Part shown: one piece after another, positions 14,469-22,742 of the stretch
How the letters are laid out: every line of letters starts with the position of its first letter
How positions within the stretch are numbered: the stretch's first letter is position 1
DNA from: an uncultured Lachnospiraceae bacterium
GTDB taxonomy: Bacteria; Bacillota; Clostridia; Lachnospirales; Lachnospiraceae
Reading direction: 5' to 3'
DNA: 25,199 nucleotides
NCBI GenBank assembly: GCA_902783735.1
Contig: CACZSE010000216.1
Span: 1-25,199, forward strand
The notes under the pieces: model-generated
What the model saw: the letters and a program-made list of their open reading frames with translations, nothing else
Told to the model about the DNA's origin: nothing
Databases searched by the model: none
Translations under genes and position numbers: made by a program

Positions 14469-15704
14469 TTAGTTACTGTCAAGCTTAGAATAGCTTTCCT
14501 TATAAAACTCCCTCTCTTTTGATGCGATCCTTCCTGAAACGGGTTTGGCATTTACGCACATGGCAAGCTTTGCGGCCATGCAGCCTTTTTCAAGAACAAA
14601 TGCCGTTGCTTCGGTATCACTTTCCGTTCTTCCGACACATATGGCTCCCTGGTCGGCAATGAGAACGGCATTGTTATCCTTAAGGCCTCTTACAATGGCC
14701 GAAGCTGACTCAAAATGAGGTTTTTTACCCGGCCTTCCGACACATCTGACCGATACGCCGACTATCTGTGCCTGATCGTCAATATACGGTTTAAAACCTT
14801 CACCCGTTTTGCTTATGTCTATTATGTTCGGAAGAGTCACATGCCAGATATTGCTGATATCCCTGTTCTCATATATCTTTGCATGAACGGCTGCTATCCT
14901 GTTTAAGCTCCTTTTAAGGAAACCTCTTCCGATAGGCTTTTTGTCACCCATCTTAAACTTATATTCGTTGTCTCCGAGTATAAGGGTTATCTCATCACCG
15001 TCTATATGACTGATGCCGTAATCAACATATCCGTTCTTAATATCTTCTTCCAGTGCCTCCTCAGTCTCTTCCTGATCGGGTTCATCCGTACTGCTCGTTT
15101 TTATCAATTCCGTTTTAGTAAACGAATTCGTCATGGATTCATATTTATATTTGCAGACCTGTTCCATTACGGAAGATATCTCAAACGCATTTTCCGTGTC
15201 GGTTCCCATGCACAGTACACCATGATTCATAAGAAGCATACTGCGACAGTCTTTGGAATTCTTTAAAGCTTTTTTTACCTTTCTTCTGAGCTTATCCGAT
15301 GATGACATCCCATAATCGGCACAAGGGATCCTGTCACCTAAAAATGCTTTCTCTTCATCGGTAAGATCCACATCCAGTCCCATGATGCTTACTACGGAAG
15401 CATATGTCTGATGTGTATGTATCACGAAATTTACCTCAGGTCTCATTGCATATACATCGGCATGAATACCGCATTCCGAAGACGGTTTGATATCACCTTC
15501 GTAGGCGCAGTTTTTTATATTCACAACAACAATATCATCAGGGGTAAGACCCTCATAGTTTTTTCCGCTCGGTGTGATAACAAACTGCTCATCACTTATC
15601 CTGGCACTTATATTTCCCCAGGTCCTGACGATCAGTCCCTCGTTTAATAATCTGTGGCCTGCTTCTATAACCAGTTTTTTTGCTTCTTCTACCTCATATG
15701 CCAT
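14469..15704 (-). CDS. Tandem class II aldolase/adducin-family protein
   Basis: A 411-residue cytoplasmic protein with two class II aldolase domains. The first (about 1-190) keeps every metal and catalytic position of fuculose-phosphate aldolase: Glu77, His96, His98, His161 (SSECGIH, IHTHQ, MNHGV), and TWGNISAR. An acidic linker (about 203-222) follows. The second domain (about 223-400) is a degenerate copy: IHTH becomes IWHVT (287-290) and the last histidine becomes Gln352 (ADQGA), so it is unlikely to bind zinc in the usual way. It probably splits a sugar phosphate such as fuculose- or ribulose-1-phosphate; the second domain may be structural or regulatory. A strong ribosome site (AAGGAGAAGG) and its own promoter make it the first gene of a five-gene operon. 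Confidence 0.87.
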   Translation of the reverse strand: MAYEVEEAKKLVIEAGHRLLNEGLIVRTWGNISARISDEQFVITPSGKNYEGLTPDDIVVVNIKNCAYEGDIKPSSECGIHADVYAMRPEVNFVIHTHQTYASVVSIMGLDVDLTDEEKAFLGDRIPCADYGMSSSDKLRRKVKKALKNSKDCRSMLLMNHGVLCMGTDTENAFEISSVMEQVCKYKYESMTNSFTKTELIKTSSTDEPDQEETEEALEEDIKNGYVDYGISHIDGDEITLILGDNEYKFKMGDKKPIGRGFLKRSLNRIAAVHAKIYENRDISNIWHVTLPNIIDISKTGEGFKPYIDDQAQIVGVSVRCVGRPGKKPHFESASAIVRGLKDNNAVLIADQGAICVGRTESDTEATAFVLEKGCMAAKLAMCVNAKPVSGRIASKEREFYKESYSKLDSN

Positions 15705-15741
15705 ATGCCTTCTCCTTCTGTTTTTCCCCCATACATATATA

Positions 15742-15769
15742 ATTATATCATGATGTTAACAGCTTTACA
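15742..15769 (-). promoter_or_regulatory. Promoter of the aldolase-rhomboid-suf-HAD operon
   Basis: On the minus strand TATAAT (15742-15747) is preceded by the extended -10 TGA and by TGTAAA (15764-15769) at 16 nt. The start would be near 15735. All five genes downstream are 8-12 nt apart, with no internal terminator seen. Confidence 0.6.
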
Positions 15770-15809
15770 TGTCTGTGCGGTTAAATTGCTCAAAAACCCG
15801 TACACGCTG

Positions 15810-17129
15810 TCAGATGTGCGATGCGGTTATGACAGTCCCGGCAACACATCTTTTTTCAATGTACTCTCTGACCTTCTCTATAGTATCCCGATCCATGCCT
15901 GTGTATGGTTCATCCAAAAGGAGTATGTCAGCGTGATACTCAACGGCTCTTACCAGCGCAACACGTCGTTTCATGCCTCCGCTGAGTTCTCGACAGGCTT
16001 TATATATGGATTCTTCGTCAAGAACCATCAAAAGCGCTTCTTTTGCAACATCCTCACCTACTCCTGTCATAGTCACATTTATAATGGGAGAATAGTCCTC
16101 GGCCAGTCTGTCTTCCTGAAAGACCATGGATACGCTGCCATCACATAAGATCTCTCCCATTTCCGGCTTTTCCAATCCGGCGATAAGACGAAGGATAGTT
16201 GTCTTTCCGCTTCCCGAAGGACCGTTCAGGCAATTGTCCGTTTTCCCCACAAAAACATTGCTGTATCCGTTTAGAACAATTTTTTCACCAAAGGATTTGG
16301 TAACATTGCTAAAGACAACTTTTTTACTTTCGGATCCGGTCACATGAACATCCGATATCATTTCTTTTCTGCTGCATCGGGGTGTGACATTCATCAGCAT
16401 ATTCATGCATAAGGTGATGATCTTCTCGCATAAGAAGCTGAAAAGTATCACAATTATGGCCCAGGCAAATACCCCTGCAGTATCAAAATATACTTTTGAT
16501 ATATACAACTGTTCACCTATAGAATTGTTCGTCAATCCTATCACTTCTGCAGCCACTCCTGCTTTAAAGCTCATACCGCAGCTGCTTTTCATGCCACTTA
16601 AGATGCTGCTTTTCAGTGCCGGGCGATAAATATATAATATCCTGTTTTTAACCGGCATATGAAAAATCCCTGCCATCTCAAGCATTTTTTTATCCGTTGC
16701 TTTCAGCCCTTCCAAAGTATTGTGATACATGGTCGGCCAGACAACTATCATGCTTATGATAAATGAAAGAGCAGACGGCCCCCACCAGATCAGTATGATC
16801 ACGGCAAATGCCGCAACCGGGACAGCTTTGCAAACTGTGACAAGCGGACCTATGATAATAGCGGCATATTGATATCTGTATGCGAGAATACCAAAAAATA
16901 TTCCGCAGACTGCTCCTATGATCAGTCCTGACAATATTCTTAACAGGCTTGAAAAAACAGAAATGTATGTTGATCTTTTGATCAACGCACCGCAAAGAGC
17001 GATCAACGTATCCAAAGGTGATGCTATCAAAAGCCTGTTGGACGTGATCGCCGCCAGTGTAAACCAAGCGGCCACCCAGAAGGTAACCGCCAAAATTGTT
17101 TGTATGATCTTTTTGTTATTACTGAACAT
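15810..17129 (-). CDS. Fused ABC permease-ATPase (SsuC-SsuB type)
   Basis: This 439-residue protein joins a BPD-type permease (about 1-250, six hydrophobic segments, EAA-like loop GLKATDKKMLEMAGIF) to an ABC ATPase (about 265-439). The ATPase has Walker A GPSGSGKTT (303-311), a Q-loop MVFQED, LSGGM (382-386), Walker B LLLDEP (403-408) and the H-loop His438. The chain ends one residue after the H-loop histidine, so the usual last strand and helix are missing. Beyond the TGA the same frame runs 14 more codons. With the lipoprotein upstream it forms an importer of the nitrate/sulfonate/thiamine-precursor class; the substrate is unknown. The ATG start overlaps the upstream stop by 11 nt (an upstream GTG at 17159 is the alternative). 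Confidence 0.87.
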   Translation of the reverse strand: MFSNNKKIIQTILAVTFWVAAWFTLAAITSNRLLIASPLDTLIALCGALIKRSTYISVFSSLLRILSGLIIGAVCGIFFGILAYRYQYAAIIIGPLVTVCKAVPVAAFAVIILIWWGPSALSFIISMIVVWPTMYHNTLEGLKATDKKMLEMAGIFHMPVKNRILYIYRPALKSSILSGMKSSCGMSFKAGVAAEVIGLTNNSIGEQLYISKVYFDTAGVFAWAIIVILFSFLCEKIITLCMNMLMNVTPRCSRKEMISDVHVTGSESKKVVFSNVTKSFGEKIVLNGYSNVFVGKTDNCLNGPSGSGKTTILRLIAGLEKPEMGEILCDGSVSMVFQEDRLAEDYSPIINVTMTGVGEDVAKEALLMVLDEESIYKACRELSGGMKRRVALVRAVEYHADILLLDEPYTGMDRDTIEKVREYIEKRCVAGTVITASHI

Positions 17130-18081
17130 AGTAAAAATCGTCTTCGGGGAGTTTACCACCGATCATTTCCGGATTGAATTCATAAAGTGAATCCAAATAT
17201 CCGCTAAGTGCTTCTTTCATTTTAGAACCGTCAATATATACGATATTGCACATCGGTATCGCCTTTTTGGCTATCGGCTCTTTTGCAATGATACCTTTTT
17301 CAACTGCCATTGCTGCAGTAGTTTCAATATCTATGGCCGTAACGCTTGCACTATGCTCCTGCATGAATCTTTTAACTGCTTCGGGATGTTCTGACGCAAA
17401 TGCTTTTCTCACAACGGTTACGCCTGTAACAAGCTGCTTTCCCTGTGATGAATATATCTTATCCCATTCGTTGTTCAGATCTATAACTATCTTTAAAGAA
17501 TCGTTCTGCATGCATGCTGCAGTGACAAAAGGCTGAGGAAGTAAACCTACCGCATTCGGATCTTCGGAAAGCAATGTTGCCACCTCGGTTGCCTCGGATT
17601 TAAATTCCATCGTATAATCGTCATCATTAAATCCGATATCACGAAGGACACATCTGAGTGCAGCTTCAGGTGTAGTTCCTTTGCCCGTAGAGTAGATCGT
17701 TTTTCCTTTAAGATCACTTAATTCGTCTATCGAATCATCTCCGGTCACCAGATACAGTACTCCGAGAGTGTTTATGTCTATTACCTGAATGCCGGCATCG
17801 GACTTCTGATAAAGGTTTGCGGCCGCATTGGCAGGAATAAGAGCTATATCAAGCTCCCCCTTTATCAACATAGGCAGCAATTCATCGGCACCGGTCGCCA
17901 TGTGAAACTCATAGGTATCTGTCGTCTTTCCTTTTTCGGCTTTGTCCATCAGATTCAACAGACCGATGGATGTGGGTCCCTTTAACGACCCTACCCTGAC
18001 ACCTACGGATTGTTCCTTACCGCATCCTGCGATCAACATGGCGATCATGAGTATGATCACCGGAAACAACTTCTTTTTCAT
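17119..18081 (-). CDS. NMT1/SsuA-like substrate-binding lipoprotein
   Basis: A 320-residue binding protein for the fused ABC transporter downstream. The N-terminus is a lipoprotein signal (MKKKLFPVIILMIAMLIAGC, lipidated Cys20). The mature part is a type II periplasmic-binding fold of the NMT1/SsuA/ThiY kind, with GELDIALIPANAAANLY and LKGKTIYSTGKGTTPEAALR as typical hinge and anion-side motifs. The start has AGGAGGG 8 nt upstream. The ligand may be a sulfonate, pyrimidine or similar compound; no TPP or other riboswitch is seen upstream, because the diguanylate cyclase gene ends only 21 nt before it. Co-transcription with that gene is therefore likely. Confidence 0.88.
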   Translation of the reverse strand: MKKKLFPVIILMIAMLIAGCGKEQSVGVRVGSLKGPTSIGLLNLMDKAEKGKTTDTYEFHMATGADELLPMLIKGELDIALIPANAAANLYQKSDAGIQVIDINTLGVLYLVTGDDSIDELSDLKGKTIYSTGKGTTPEAALRCVLRDIGFNDDDYTMEFKSEATEVATLLSEDPNAVGLLPQPFVTAACMQNDSLKIVIDLNNEWDKIYSSQGKQLVTGVTVVRKAFASEHPEAVKRFMQEHSASVTAIDIETTAAMAVEKGIIAKEPIAKKAIPMCNIVYIDGSKMKEALSGYLDSLYEFNPEMIGGKLPEDDFYYVQ

Positions 18082-18102
18082 AATAATACCCTCCTGGTTT
18101 TG

Positions 18103-20010
18103 TTATATTGTTAAATTATCCAAATAGGTCCTCTTTTTATTTTCATACATTCGACGGTCCGCTATCTCGACATATTCTTCCATTGTCTTTCCCGGTCCGG
18201 GTTCGGTTATCAGATAACCGCTGCTGGCAGAAAGTCTGTACGGAAGTCTGAGCTCCTCACCTCGTTTTTCCACGGTACTGCTTATTCTTTCACAAAGATA
18301 GTCAATGTCCGTTTCACCCTGAAGAGATCCGAATATCAGAAATTCATCGCCTCCGTATCTGACTACAAACCAATCCTTCGGTATGCATTCGCTTATGACC
18401 GAGCCAACCGTACGTATGGCCATGTCACCCTGAAGGTGTCCGAAAGTATCATTTATATACTTAAGCCTGTTGATGTCTATAAATATGAGTACATCTTTTT
18501 TACCAAGCTCATTGTCCTTTTTAAAAGCGCCCACCACGGTCGTCTCATAACCGTATCGATTAAACAGACCGGTCAGTGAATCTCTGACCGACAATTCGTA
18601 AAGCTTTTCATTTACCTGATCAAGGCGCATGATCTTCCTGTATTTTTCAAAGGATTCACCCATCCTCGACATGTATGTATACAGGGATCTGTCTTCAATA
18701 TGGTCGATCGCATCTTTCATCACAACATATCCGAAGATGTTATTTCGACTATGCAAAGAACTGAAAATATATATATGCGTCTTTGATGTCTTCTTGTACC
18801 CGGGAACAAGCTCGCGTGTCTTAAACTCGCTGATGCCACCGACGTGACCCTTTTTTATCATAACGGGAACACTCATTGTTTCTGCGTATCCGGTAGTCTT
18901 TAGATCCGCGTCGGGCGAGTATATATTTTTTGCATAAGCTTTTTCCATTACTATGGCAAATCCGTCTCTTTCATATTCATGAGAATTCTCAAAATATTCC
19001 TGCAGGATCTGAGGCAGTTCTTCATAGGATTTGGTCTTGAACATGGCATTTTCTATGTCTATGCTCGATCGTTCAAATAATATATTATTTTCTGCCGTAA
19101 CAAAATTTTCCCTGGCAAGATCGCTTCGTATCCTGACCGCCTGTTCATCCCTCTCACATCCGCAGCTTTCTCCGATTATGAGCTTTGAGATCCCTGTTCT
19201 GAGACCGTCTCCGGTCTTACCGGCCAGTTCATACAGAGCTTCCACACTCATATAACCCATTTCTTCATATGGCTGCTCCATGGTCGTAATGGACGGTGAA
19301 AAAGCTCTCGCCAAAGGTATGTTATCATATCCGGTGACTTTAACGTCTTCAGGTACCTTGATCCCCATATCCTGAAACGTTGAACATACAGCCATGGCTG
19401 CTACGTCATTTGCACATACAACCATATCGGGAAGGCCGCTTTTATCCGATGCGATCTTTTTTGCGGCTTTAACAACGGTCGCATATTCCCAGTTACAGTA
19501 GTAAATATCCTTCTTCCTGATCTCCACGCCGTATTTGGCAAAAGTATCCCTGCACCCTGCCAGTCTGTCATTGGATTCACCGTTCTCTTTGTGACCGGCT
19601 ATAAAGGCAACTCTCTTTATATCATGTTCTGCCGCGAGATGTTCGCATAAAATGCTCATAGACTTATAATTGTTGCAGGAAATAAAGCCTATCCCTTCCA
19701 TCTTACAACCTATGCTCACCAAAGGAATGTCGTTTTCTTTCATCTCCTTACAGATTCTTTGAGCTTCATGGACCGAACTGAAGGAATCGGGTATGAAGAT
19801 CACACCGTCAAAATCATGATAATCCGGAAGTCTGTGTATGTTAAACTCACCATCATTGTATTCCCTGCTTTCCCTGAACTGCGAATAGGTAAGAAAAAGG
19901 AAGATATCAATCCCCTTTTTTTCCGTATATCGCCTCATACCCTTGATGATCTCGCAGATACCTTTGTTATACCACCCGTTTGCCAAAAAAGCCAATCTCT
20001 TTTTTATCAT
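18103..20010 (-). CDS. Cytoplasmic PBP-like sensor fused to GGDEF diguanylate cyclase
   Basis: A 635-residue soluble protein without signal peptide, membrane segment or DNA-binding helix-turn-helix. Residues 1-280 are a LacI/periplasmic-binding-like ligand domain (VTGYDNIPLARAFSP near 225-239). Residues about 300-460 form a linker with a GAF/PAS-like region and helix. Residues about 470-630 are a GGDEF domain with DSLTGLFNR (477-485), metal-site Asp512 in IFIDINRLKYIND and an intact GGDEF (553-557). It should make c-di-GMP in response to a ligand. The RxxD inhibitory site normally five residues before GGDEF is absent (PKDW), so classical product inhibition is not expected. Ribosome site AGAGGGG. 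It starts 68 nt after the XylF-like gene and ends 21 nt before the ABC lipoprotein. Confidence 0.9.
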   Translation of the reverse strand: MIKKRLAFLANGWYNKGICEIIKGMRRYTEKKGIDIFLFLTYSQFRESREYNDGEFNIHRLPDYHDFDGVIFIPDSFSSVHEAQRICKEMKENDIPLVSIGCKMEGIGFISCNNYKSMSILCEHLAAEHDIKRVAFIAGHKENGESNDRLAGCRDTFAKYGVEIRKKDIYYCNWEYATVVKAAKKIASDKSGLPDMVVCANDVAAMAVCSTFQDMGIKVPEDVKVTGYDNIPLARAFSPSITTMEQPYEEMGYMSVEALYELAGKTGDGLRTGISKLIIGESCGCERDEQAVRIRSDLARENFVTAENNILFERSSIDIENAMFKTKSYEELPQILQEYFENSHEYERDGFAIVMEKAYAKNIYSPDADLKTTGYAETMSVPVMIKKGHVGGISEFKTRELVPGYKKTSKTHIYIFSSLHSRNNIFGYVVMKDAIDHIEDRSLYTYMSRMGESFEKYRKIMRLDQVNEKLYELSVRDSLTGLFNRYGYETTVVGAFKKDNELGKKDVLIFIDINRLKYINDTFGHLQGDMAIRTVGSVISECIPKDWFVVRYGGDEFLIFGSLQGETDIDYLCERISSTVEKRGEELRLPYRLSASSGYLITEPGPGKTMEEYVEIADRRMYENKKRTYLDNLTI

Positions 20011-20078
20011 GCTTACCCCTCTTGCATTTTGTGTATAAGACCCCTGTTACGTATAAAATATACTCCCACATATATTTT

Positions 20079-21131
20079 CTACTGCGGCATTTTGCTCGGA
20101 ACATTCAGATAAACATCTTCCTTCAGGTGGAATCCGCTTCCGATTATAACCTCATTCATATTACTCTCAGTTACGGCTATAGGATTCAGTTTTACATAAG
20201 GAACACTGTATTTACCGTCGTCAGCCTGATTTACATCATCGCCTTCTATTGCTTCATTTCGTATTAGCGCCATGGTACATTCCGCCGCACGGATCGCAAG
20301 TTTCTCGACCGGTTTATAAACTGTCATGACCTGTGTTCCCTCAACTATGCGCTGACATGCCTCAAGATCAGCATCCTGCCCCACAACCATGATGCGGTCT
20401 GCCATCCTGTTCTCTGCCAAAGCATGCACCACTCTTGTCGCAAGGTTATCGTTTCCGCACATTATGGCGTCTGTCTCTTCTATAATATCGAGGTGATTGT
20501 AGACGTATTCCCCGGCGAGTTCGGCTCTCCACGCATCTGCATGCATGGTATCAAGTATCTCTACGTTATTGTCATCCATCACCTTTTTAAACCCGGTTTC
20601 TATCTGTTCTACGTTGTCATCGGTCAAAGGGCCCTCCAGCATTATGACCTTTCCGTCGGCAAGACCGTTTTCTATGAGAGTTTCTCCCATCATGGTCCCA
20701 ACCTCGTAATTGTCAAAGGATATGTAAAGATCAACATCCGCATTGTGTATGAGCCTGTCATAGGCTATGACCTTTATACCCGCATCCTTCGCTTTTTTTA
20801 CCGAATCGGAAAGTCCGTCGGAATCTATGCAGACAATGACTATCGCATCTACTCCCTTGTCGATGAAATATTCAATATTCTTTTTCTGTTCCTCAAGATC
20901 ACCATTGGCATTCTGCACGTTGACTTCAGCTCCCAGTTCTTTTGCCATGGAAACAAAAACGTCTCTGTCCTTCTGCCATCTTTCAATAACAAATGAATCG
21001 AAGCACATACCGATCTGGGGTTTTTGTTCTTTAATCTGATCATTGGTATCATCATCAGTCAGCTGGGATTGGCATCCGGACAGCATCAAAACCGTTATGA
21101 GTAAGATTATTATTGTATTCTTAATTCGCAC
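20079..21131 (-). CDS. XylF-like sugar-binding lipoprotein
   Basis: A 350-residue type I periplasmic-binding protein exported as a lipoprotein (LMLSGC, Cys20). It follows the D-xylose-binding protein XylF closely: ERWQKDRDVF (50-59), VQNANGDLEEQ, AYDRLIHNADVDLYISFDN, and GQDADLEACQRI. The ligand is probably xylose or a related sugar. No xylG/xylH transporter genes adjoin it in the window. Instead it follows the YesN-type regulator with an 11-nt overlap, so it may serve as a sensor protein for the kinase rather than a transporter component. The start is GTG at 21129-21131, supported by GGAAGG about 8 nt upstream. Confidence 0.9.
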   Translation of the reverse strand: MRIKNTIIILLITVLMLSGCQSQLTDDDTNDQIKEQKPQIGMCFDSFVIERWQKDRDVFVSMAKELGAEVNVQNANGDLEEQKKNIEYFIDKGVDAIVIVCIDSDGLSDSVKKAKDAGIKVIAYDRLIHNADVDLYISFDNYEVGTMMGETLIENGLADGKVIMLEGPLTDDNVEQIETGFKKVMDDNNVEILDTMHADAWRAELAGEYVYNHLDIIEETDAIMCGNDNLATRVVHALAENRMADRIMVVGQDADLEACQRIVEGTQVMTVYKPVEKLAIRAAECTMALIRNEAIEGDDVNQADDGKYSVPYVKLNPIAVTESNMNEVIIGSGFHLKEDVYLNVPSKMPQ

Positions 21132-22725
21132 TGTTCTTACCTTCCTTGTACTCTGTAGGTGTCACTCCCGTTTTTTTCTTAAAGCTTCTGCTGAAATAAT
21201 TCGGATCGGAGTATCCGCAAAGGGAACATATCTCTTTCATGGAATAATCGGTATTGTTCAAAAGTTCCTTTGCTTTCTCCATTCTGATATTTGTCAGATA
21301 TTCGATAAAATTCTCATCTGTTTCTTCTTTAAATATCTTACTGAAATAATACGGACTGATATTTACGGTTCTCGAAACATCATCTAAAGATATTTCCTTT
21401 GCAAAATTCTCCTTTATGTATTGTTTAGCCTGCTCAACGATACTGTACGAACGCTCTTCTTTTTTCCCGATGATGTTCTTGCAAGCTTCGGAGATCTTTG
21501 TCAAAAACCATGTCTTCATGTGGTCAAAATCTTCCATCTCTATGATCTGCGGAAGATATTCGTCTCGGGCATTGAACCTGTAGGTCTGACCACCGCTCCT
21601 GTAAGCAAGAGTTTCTGCTCTCAAAACAAATTCAAGGATCTTAAGCTTGACCGCCATAATGCTTCCTGACTGGGTTTCCCTCATCCACTCAAAATAATTA
21701 TCAGCTGCTTCAAGAGCCTGATCGGTATCTCCCCTCTCTATACGTTCAAACATGCTCTTTTCAAGGTCGATGGGATAATTCTCTTCATATTCACAGCCAA
21801 GAGGAAGGTCATCGACATGGGCAACCGATCCCGTCGTTGTCACAAGCGCCTTTAATGCCTCCTGATAAGACTCCGAAAGATCCCCCATGGTCCTGACACT
21901 TCCAATTCCTATGCGGAAGGAGATATCTGTATTCTTCCTTAGTTTTCTTACAAGCTCTCTCGCCCTGTTTATAAGTTCTATTCTTTCATTGTAATCTTCA
22001 AAATGTTCATCACACGGAACGAATACGGCAATCTTATTTGACATGATCGATCCGACCACGCATTTAAAATACTCCTTTAAACTGTTTCTTACTTCAAGAT
22101 ACTTTCCGGATATACGTATGCTGCTGCCGATGGCATTTGTCATGTGATTTCCTTTTTGTTCATCACCGCAAACCACCGCCATCATGTATCCGTAATCGGC
22201 TTTGAGATCAAGTATGGACATATAGCTTTCTATGTCTTCCTTAAAGTGCTCTTTTAAAAGGATGTTGTATACCAGGCCGCTTTCTATGATAGGTTCGACA
22301 GTTTCAAGCTTCTCCTTGATGATAAGGTCATTACTCCTTTTTTCCCTGTCGGCATCTATTTTGGCCATGGCTCTTTTAAGAGCTTCAATTATCTTTGTTC
22401 TTTCCATAGGCTTGGTGATATATTCCATAACACCAAGCTTGATAGCTTCTTTTGCATAGTCGAATTTATCATAGGCAGACATAACTATAAAAACCGTATT
22501 TCTTGAAAAAGAGCGTATCTCCTTCATGGCCTCTATGCCGTTTATGCCGGGCATCTGAATGTCCATAACGGCAATATCCGGTCTGTAGCTTTCCGCCAAT
22601 TCAATGACACTTCTTCCGGTCTTTGCAAATTCTATCTCACAGCAGTCACCAAATTCTTTTTGTATGATGAACTTGAGGGAATCGATAACGATCCCTTCAT
22701 CGTCGGCTAACATGATCTTGTACAT
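21121..22725 (-). CDS. YesN-type response regulator with AraC DNA-binding domain
   Basis: A 534-residue cytoplasmic regulator. The receiver domain (1-125) has the acidic pocket ADDE (7-10), phospho-acceptor Asp55 (VMDIQMPG), Ser103-region VMSAYDKFDY and Lys in ITKPM. A long middle region (about 150-410) is typical for YesN proteins. Two AraC helix-turn-helix units end the protein (about 425-525: ISLDDVSRTVNISPYYFSKIFK and GYSDPNYFSRSFKKKTGVTP, each shown in part). It probably activates carbohydrate genes after phosphorylation by the upstream kinase, from which it is 17 nt apart. Ribosome site GGAGAAGG. Confidence 0.94.
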   Translation of the reverse strand: MYKIMLADDEGIVIDSLKFIIQKEFGDCCEIEFAKTGRSVIELAESYRPDIAVMDIQMPGINGIEAMKEIRSFSRNTVFIVMSAYDKFDYAKEAIKLGVMEYITKPMERTKIIEALKRAMAKIDADREKRSNDLIIKEKLETVEPIIESGLVYNILLKEHFKEDIESYMSILDLKADYGYMMAVVCGDEQKGNHMTNAIGSSIRISGKYLEVRNSLKEYFKCVVGSIMSNKIAVFVPCDEHFEDYNERIELINRARELVRKLRKNTDISFRIGIGSVRTMGDLSESYQEALKALVTTTGSVAHVDDLPLGCEYEENYPIDLEKSMFERIERGDTDQALEAADNYFEWMRETQSGSIMAVKLKILEFVLRAETLAYRSGGQTYRFNARDEYLPQIIEMEDFDHMKTWFLTKISEACKNIIGKKEERSYSIVEQAKQYIKENFAKEISLDDVSRTVNISPYYFSKIFKEETDENFIEYLTNIRMEKAKELLNNTDYSMKEICSLCGYSDPNYFSRSFKKKTGVTPTEYKEGKNSAN

Positions 22726-22742
22726 AATCCTTCTCCGTACAA

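Noticed and set aside
15810..15812. In-frame TGA of the fused ABC gene as selenocysteine or recoded codon
   Set aside because: No SECIS-like hairpin is evident, and a selenocysteine right after the H-loop has no known role.
18082..18102. TPP or other riboswitch ahead of the NMT1-like lipoprotein
   Set aside because: Only 21 nt separate it from the upstream gene, which leaves no room for an aptamer.
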